The notes below the pieces were generated by a model. The model ran no database searches, was not told where the DNA came from, and was given only the letters and a program-made list of their open reading frames with translations. From Candidatus Hartigia pinicola (GTDB lineage: Bacteria > Pseudomonadota > Gammaproteobacteria > Enterobacterales > Enterobacteriaceae), in NCBI GenBank assembly GCA_020541205.1, contig CP048208.1, positions 992,001-1,056,000 on the forward strand: DNA of 64,000 nt, given 5' to 3'. Positions 59,244-64,000 of this stretch are shown here, piece after piece. Every line of letters starts with the position of its first letter. Positions within the stretch are counted from its first letter, which is position 1. Position numbers and translations under genes: made by a program.

Positions 59244-61747
59244 TTAAGCTAGTATATAAAGCTAACTATCTTATAATGTTGATAAATATTATTTTTCCCG
59301 TCATTGTTAAAAACTCTAAAAGTTATATAAATATTTTTAAAATCTAATGATTTTATATATATTATCAGAATAATAACATTTTTACTCAGGGATGATTTTT
59401 AATATCTCTTAGAAAATAATGTGTATGACTATTTTAAACTTTATTTAAAGAAATTGTTAGAAATAGATTTTAACTAAACGTCTAAACATTAAAATATGAT
59501 TATTGAGTGCGGCGTAATGCATTCCAAGAACACCAATATACATTTCATGATCATTAAATATAAAATAATATCCTTAGAATATGGAATACAGTTTATAAAA
59601 GTCTGCAAAGTAAATAAAAATTTCAAATTATTATTAATAACATGTAGTAGAATAGTACTAATAATTTACCTCATATAATTCCAATATATCGTCAAAAATA
59701 CCACATATAAAAAAATAATTAAATAAATTTTATTTTTAGAAAAATTACTTATATGCATGCAATGTATTAATAGATAACAGTTTATACATAAATGCAATTT
59801 TTCAGGTTAGATATATTATAAATATAAAACACATCATCACGATCGTACAATACAATATTGCCTATTCTTACAGTATAATTAGATATCAACTGTGCGTTAA
59901 ACTTAAACGAGAATATATGGCTAAATTTGAAAGATAATACAAGTTAGCTGGATACTTATTTAGTTTATTAATTTTGCATGAGATTATTTTCGTTGCGAAA
60001 ACAATCTCAATAATCATTTGATGTATCAACTTTAATTTAATAAACCACAGCACTTCATATCTTGCATTATCTTAGTCATTATCTTATTTTATTTTGCGAA
60101 ATATTTCATAAATTATTTTTGATGCTCTGATAATTATTATAAATATTTAATCACAAATAAAAATTCTTTAATTCATAGTATTATTTGTCATTATCATCTA
60201 TTAATATAAAATTTTTTATAACTAATAACTAAAAAGATAACTTTGTTGTTAAATCTAATCTTATGCTGCTTTCTTTTCTATTTTGTATAAGCTACTTATT
60301 AATTAATTTCATGCTCAATTTCCGTGCAGGTTATGATACTTGTTATACTTGTACAGATTATAATAACATAAAAACAAAAAATCACTAAAATTTAATCTAT
60401 ATTTTTAACAAATATTAATAAGATAAGATAATAGTAAAATTTTTTCTTTTCACAAATATCTTAAAATTCACTCTCCGAATAAATGTTTTTTATTTTTTTT
60501 AAAAAGATACTCTAATGTTACGTATTTCACTATTACATGTCATTGATTCTCTAAAGTATTTCATCAGTTTCTTTTAGAGTTTTTCTAAAATAATTAATAA
60601 TTTATATTCATATGTTATGATTTTAATCAATGCTTAATTGACATGATTTAAATATGTATTGATGAGTCAAAAATCTATTTATAACCTTTATTAATTATAA
60701 TCAGATATGTTTAACATACGGATACTTAAGTAGTGAAGTGTAATTTATTTTTTATAATCAGAAAAGTAATACAATTATAATGCTCTATTTAATATCAGTA
60801 ACATTAACTGTACTATGTTATATACTAATAATATTTTAAATATCCTCAACATAATGAAAATAATGTTATTAAATTTCAGTTTTATTAGTTATTATTATCA
60901 GTACTTAACGAAAAATATTACTCTTCATATTGTATAAATATGATCGTTAATATTAATTTTCGTTTTGACTTGAAAAGTCTATTACTAAAATTATAATTTT
61001 TATATTTATAATATAAATAGATTAAGATAAATCATTCTTAATAATTTTAACTAATGCACATAATTCTATTACAATTTTATTCATGAAATGTTATTTAAAA
61101 GTAAAATTTGTATACCTACAAGAAGAAATTATAATGATAATATGAATAGTAATTTTTATTCAATAACTGATATACAGCTAAATAATAACACATCCTGAGT
61201 ACATTTTCTATCTCAGAAATAATCAAAACTTAAAATTTTTACTATTTTCCATGAAAAATTTAAATTTATATCTTTAATTGGAATATTATTTTGATTATAA
61301 AAATGATATACTTCATTGATATAGTTGAGGAAAACTCGGAAGAGTTAAGAAGTATTATAAAAAAGGAATTAGTATAAACAAGAACAAAACTATACAATAT
61401 GCACTACGTTTACTATAAACATATAACACTTCATAAAAGCATCTACAGATGCTGAAACTTAATAAATATAATTTACAAAAATTTTACTTTCATGGTTATT
61501 AAAGTATGTTTATGTATGAATAGTTTATTTTTAGGTCGATGTACTGACATCATGATAATATTTAATTAAATTTCAACAAACGTAAAACAGTTTATATATT
61601 TGAATAGAACAGTAGATATAAAATAGAGAAAAATAAATTATTTTTACTAAAATTCAATCTAAATTTTCACGAATATACTACGGTATGAGTTCTTTATAAA
61701 TCGAATAAATACCATAAAATTCATCTTATATTTAGTTTGTTGTAGTG

Positions 61748-61764
61748 ATAAGCTTGAAGCTTAT
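61748..61764. repeat. Palindrome, 8 bp arms with 1-nt centre
   Basis: ATAAGCTT (61748-61755), G, AAGCTTAT (61757-61764). Noncoding context. Confidence 0.6.
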
Positions 61765-62607
61765 ACGATCGTTATTTATACTTACCAAAAATATGTAGCT
61801 TATGATATGCACTAATATTATGTGAAAATATCAAAATGATTTATTTACGTGATAAAATTTAGCGAAAAATGATTTCTTAACGTCGATCATAACAAGACAT
61901 TGAGTATATATAACTCAGAAATTTATTATATTTTAACTAGTTTAACTGAAAAGTAGGTAAGTTACCATTCTTAAATTTTACAAAAGTAACGTCAAATACT
62001 CAGTAATAAGATTAAAATTCAAATTTAGAAAGTTAAACAATTATAAAAAACAAAAATCTGAGTTATTAGTTAATGACTTACATAAATAAGAATTTAAAGT
62101 CTAGTAATGAGTATTGTTAAAAAATATATTAAATAAAGCCGTTAAAGTATTTTCTTAATTAATCGTGAAAATTAGGATTTATTTCACTGAGAAATCTGCT
62201 TAGTATTAATAATAACATCACTTCACAGAATATTATACTTTTTATTATGAATTTTAAAATTAGATTTTTCCTAATTTTTGTAGGGATGCATTAGGGGTAT
62301 CAAGATTTATAGTTTTATCTTAATCTAATTAAGAAATGATATTAAATCCAATGATTAACTCTGTTATCTCTTGTGTTCATAGTGCCAAAAAACATAAAAT
62401 AATAATTGAAATAATCTTTTAACTGAATATAGTTTAATGAGATTTAGTTTAGTAAGGTTTTTCTAGATAACTACACACTGAATTTTCTTAAAAATATGAT
62501 GTCAGATACGTCAGAAAATCTTTACATACTGAGCTCCAATAAAGGATGCACCTCTTTTAAAACACAGAAATTAAAATATAAAGTTCAGTATAGTAAATAA
62601 TTGAGAT

Positions 62608-62628
62608 ACCTTTCGTCAGGCGAAAGGT
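62608..62628 (-). terminator. GC-rich hairpin terminator of nrdAB
   Basis: On the minus strand ACCTTTCG pairs with CGAAAGGT around a 5-nt loop (CCTGA), starting about 20 nt after the nrdB stop. A moderately T-rich tail follows. The GC-containing stem is intact while the DNA just beyond is eroded, which suggests function. Confidence 0.65.
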
Positions 62629-62648
62629 GATTTGATAATATTCTATAA

Positions 62649-63785
62649 TTAAAGTTTGAAATTACTTAGATCACTGGTATTAACTTCAGAATCAATTTGT
62701 CCGACTAGATAAGAGCTCACTTCAACTTCTTGTGGTGCAACTTGAAGATTATCAGATGTAAGCCATGAATTAATCCAAGGAATTGGATTAGAACGAGATT
62801 TAAATGGTCGCTTTAGCCCAACAGCTTGCATACGTATATTAGTAACATATTCAATATATTGGCAAAGAATGTCTTTATTTAACCCGAGCATTGAACCTTT
62901 GCTAAATAAATAATCTGCCCACTCTTTTTCTTGCTCTGCAGCATCAAAAAATAGCTGATAGCATTCTTCCTCACATTCAGTAGAAATTACAGCCATTTCA
63001 GGATCGTCTTGACCAGAGCGTAACAAATTTAACATATGTTGAGTACCTATTAAATGAAGTGATTCATCACGTGCAATTAGCCTGATTATTTTAGCATTAC
63101 CTTCCATGATCTCACGCTCTGCAAAAGCAAACGAACAGGCAAAGCTTACATAAAAACGAATAGCTTCTAAAGCATTAACGCTTGTTAAGCATAGATAAAG
63201 TTGCTTTTTTAATGCGCGTAGCGAAACTGTTATTTTTTTACTATTACAAATATGAATACCTTCACCAAGTATGTGGTAGTAATTCGTCATTTCAATTAAT
63301 TTATCATAGTAAATAGAAATATCACGAGCACGTTTAAGTATTTCCTCGTTTTCAACAATATCATCAAAAATGATTGCTGGATCGTTAACAATATTACGAA
63401 TAATATGCGTATAAGAACGTGAATGAATAGTCTCTGAGAATGACCATGTCTCAATCCAAGTTTCAAGTTCTGGAATTGAAATTAGTGGTAGTAATGCCAC
63501 GTTAGGACTGCGTCCTTGAATTGAATCGAGAAGTGTCTGGTATTTTAGATTGCTAATAAAAATATGCTTTTCATGATTAGATAGTGACTGATAGTCGATA
63601 CGATCACGAGATACATCAATCTCTTCTGGACGCCAGAAGAATGAAAGTTGTTTTTCAATTAATTTTTCAAAAACTGGGTATTTTTGTTGATCATAACGAG
63701 AAACATTGACAGGTTTTCCTAAAAACATTGGCTCTTGCAATTGATTATTCTTTTTTTGAAAAAAAGTAGTGTAAATATGTGACAT
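62649..63785 (-). CDS. nrdB: Ribonucleotide reductase class Ia beta subunit (NrdB)
   Basis: Small subunit of aerobic ribonucleotide reductase. It holds the diiron centre and tyrosyl radical that start the reduction of ribonucleotides to deoxyribonucleotides. From the ATG at 63785 it has 378 residues (376 in E. coli). The radical tyrosine is Tyr125 (HSRSYTHII). Iron ligands Asp87, Glu118, His121, Glu207, Glu241 and His244 are all present. The C-terminus [13 protein letters not shown], which docks to NrdA, is conserved. An in-frame codon 36 bp upstream would extend it into nrdA; I prefer 63785 because AGGAT lies 5 nt upstream and the protein then starts MSHIYTTF, like the family. The start is 10 nt after the nrdA stop. 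The ferredoxin gene yfaE is absent downstream. Confidence 0.97.
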   Translation of the reverse strand: MSHIYTTFFQKKNNQLQEPMFLGKPVNVSRYDQQKYPVFEKLIEKQLSFFWRPEEIDVSRDRIDYQSLSNHEKHIFISNLKYQTLLDSIQGRSPNVALLPLISIPELETWIETWSFSETIHSRSYTHIIRNIVNDPAIIFDDIVENEEILKRARDISIYYDKLIEMTNYYHILGEGIHICNSKKITVSLRALKKQLYLCLTSVNALEAIRFYVSFACSFAFAEREIMEGNAKIIRLIARDESLHLIGTQHMLNLLRSGQDDPEMAVISTECEEECYQLFFDAAEQEKEWADYLFSKGSMLGLNKDILCQYIEYVTNIRMQAVGLKRPFKSRSNPIPWINSWLTSDNLQVAPQEVEVSSYLVGQIDSEVNTSDLSNFKL

Positions 63786-63789
63786 AATA

Positions 63790-63794
63790 ATCCT
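63790..63794 (-). promoter_or_regulatory. Ribosome-binding site for nrdB
   Basis: AGGAT on the minus strand in the 10-nt gap between the nrdA stop and the nrdB ATG. It decides the nrdB start at 63785 over an upstream in-frame alternative. Confidence 0.6.
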
Positions 63795-63795
63795 A

Positions 63796-64000
63796 TTAAA
63801 TTTTACATACACCGCTTTCACAATTAGAGTCAGTTGACTTAATATATTCTTTCAAATCATCTTGAATATTATCATCTGATCCATCACGAGTATTGTGATA
63901 GTAGAGTGTCTTAACACCAAACTTATATGCGAGTAATAAATCTTTTAGTAATTGATGCATTGGTACTTTCCCAGAAGCAAAATGAGTGGGATCGTAGTTA
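63796..64000 (-). CDS. nrdA: Ribonucleotide reductase class Ia alpha subunit (NrdA), 3' end only
   Basis: The last 67 residues of the catalytic subunit; the rest lies beyond the right edge. Visible is [17 protein letters not shown], then [17 protein letters not shown], which carries the two adjacent tyrosines of the radical-transfer path (Tyr730 and Tyr731 in E. coli). The C-terminus CESGVCKI contains the pair of swinging-arm cysteines that pass electrons from thioredoxin or glutaredoxin to the active site. It ends with TAA at 63796-63798. With nrdB it forms the usual nrdAB operon. Confidence 0.95.
   Translation of the reverse strand, partial: NYDPTHFASGKVPMHQLLKDLLLAYKFGVKTLYYHNTRDGSDDNIQDDLKEYIKSTDSNCESGVCKI

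Larger units (their letters stand above)
59209..62648. other. 3.4 kb noncoding desert between pgi and nrdB
   Basis: No supported gene. It begins with a weak hairpin after pgi (59217-59243) and ends with the nrdB terminator (62608-62628). A compact palindrome lies at 61748-61764 (ATAAGCTT, G, AAGCTTAT). The ferredoxin gene yfaE that follows nrdB in E. coli is not seen. Confidence 0.7.

Noticed and set aside
1-64000. CRISPR arrays, insertion sequences, prophage, toxin-antitoxin or defence islands
   Set aside because: Looked for regularly spaced repeats, transposase-like proteins, integrases and defence-type domains and saw none. The palindromes found are singletons without flanking transposase or target duplications.

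Overview
The window looks like part of the chromosome of a reduced, host-restricted gammaproteobacterium, most plausibly an insect endosymbiont of the Enterobacterales. Every recognisable protein aligns by eye, nearly end to end, with its Escherichia coli or Serratia orthologue. NuoC and NuoD are fused, as in enterobacteria, and gene order partly follows the enterobacterial chromosome. Only about 40% of the window codes for anything I can recognise. The rest is long A+T-rich DNA with no convincing ORF, insertion sequence, prophage or CRISPR array. Sparse coding DNA, intact housekeeping genes and eroded spacers are typical of an intermediate stage of genome reduction, as described for some Serratia symbiotica and Sodalis-like symbionts. 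The species cannot be named from this window.

Layout: proS (minus strand) lies at 3.3-5.0 kb between 3.3 and 5.5 kb deserts. The complete 13-gene nuo operon (respiratory complex I, minus strand) fills 10.5-25.5 kb in the order A-B-CD-E-F-G-H-I-J-K-L-M-N, tightly packed with several 1-4 bp stop/start overlaps. After an 8.4 kb desert come yfbR (plus) and yfbS (minus) at 34-37 kb. Order and strands match the E. coli nuo-lrhA-alaA-yfbR-yfbS region with lrhA and alaA gone. Isolated genes follow: proQ (42 kb), metK (45 kb), tRNA-Ser(GGA) (47.5 kb), serS and lolA (50-53 kb, collinear with E. coli lolA-rarA-serS but with rarA lost), pgi (57.6 kb, plus), nrdB (62.6 kb) and the 3' end of nrdA at the right edge.

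The genes supply core functions: NADH oxidation and proton pumping (nuo), glycolysis (pgi), deoxyribonucleotide synthesis and pool hygiene (nrdAB, yfbR), aminoacylation (proS, serS and a serine tRNA), S-adenosylmethionine synthesis (metK), lipoprotein export (lolA), RNA-chaperone regulation (proQ) and one anion transporter (yfbS).

I found no new multi-gene system. The points most worth checking are: a series of long perfect or near-perfect palindromes in otherwise featureless noncoding DNA, the largest with 22 bp arms; substitutions at very conserved positions in MetK and NuoL; apparent layering of base composition in the noncoding DNA; 'ghost' gaps where ancestral neighbours should be; and a possible pseudoknot near 1.5 kb.
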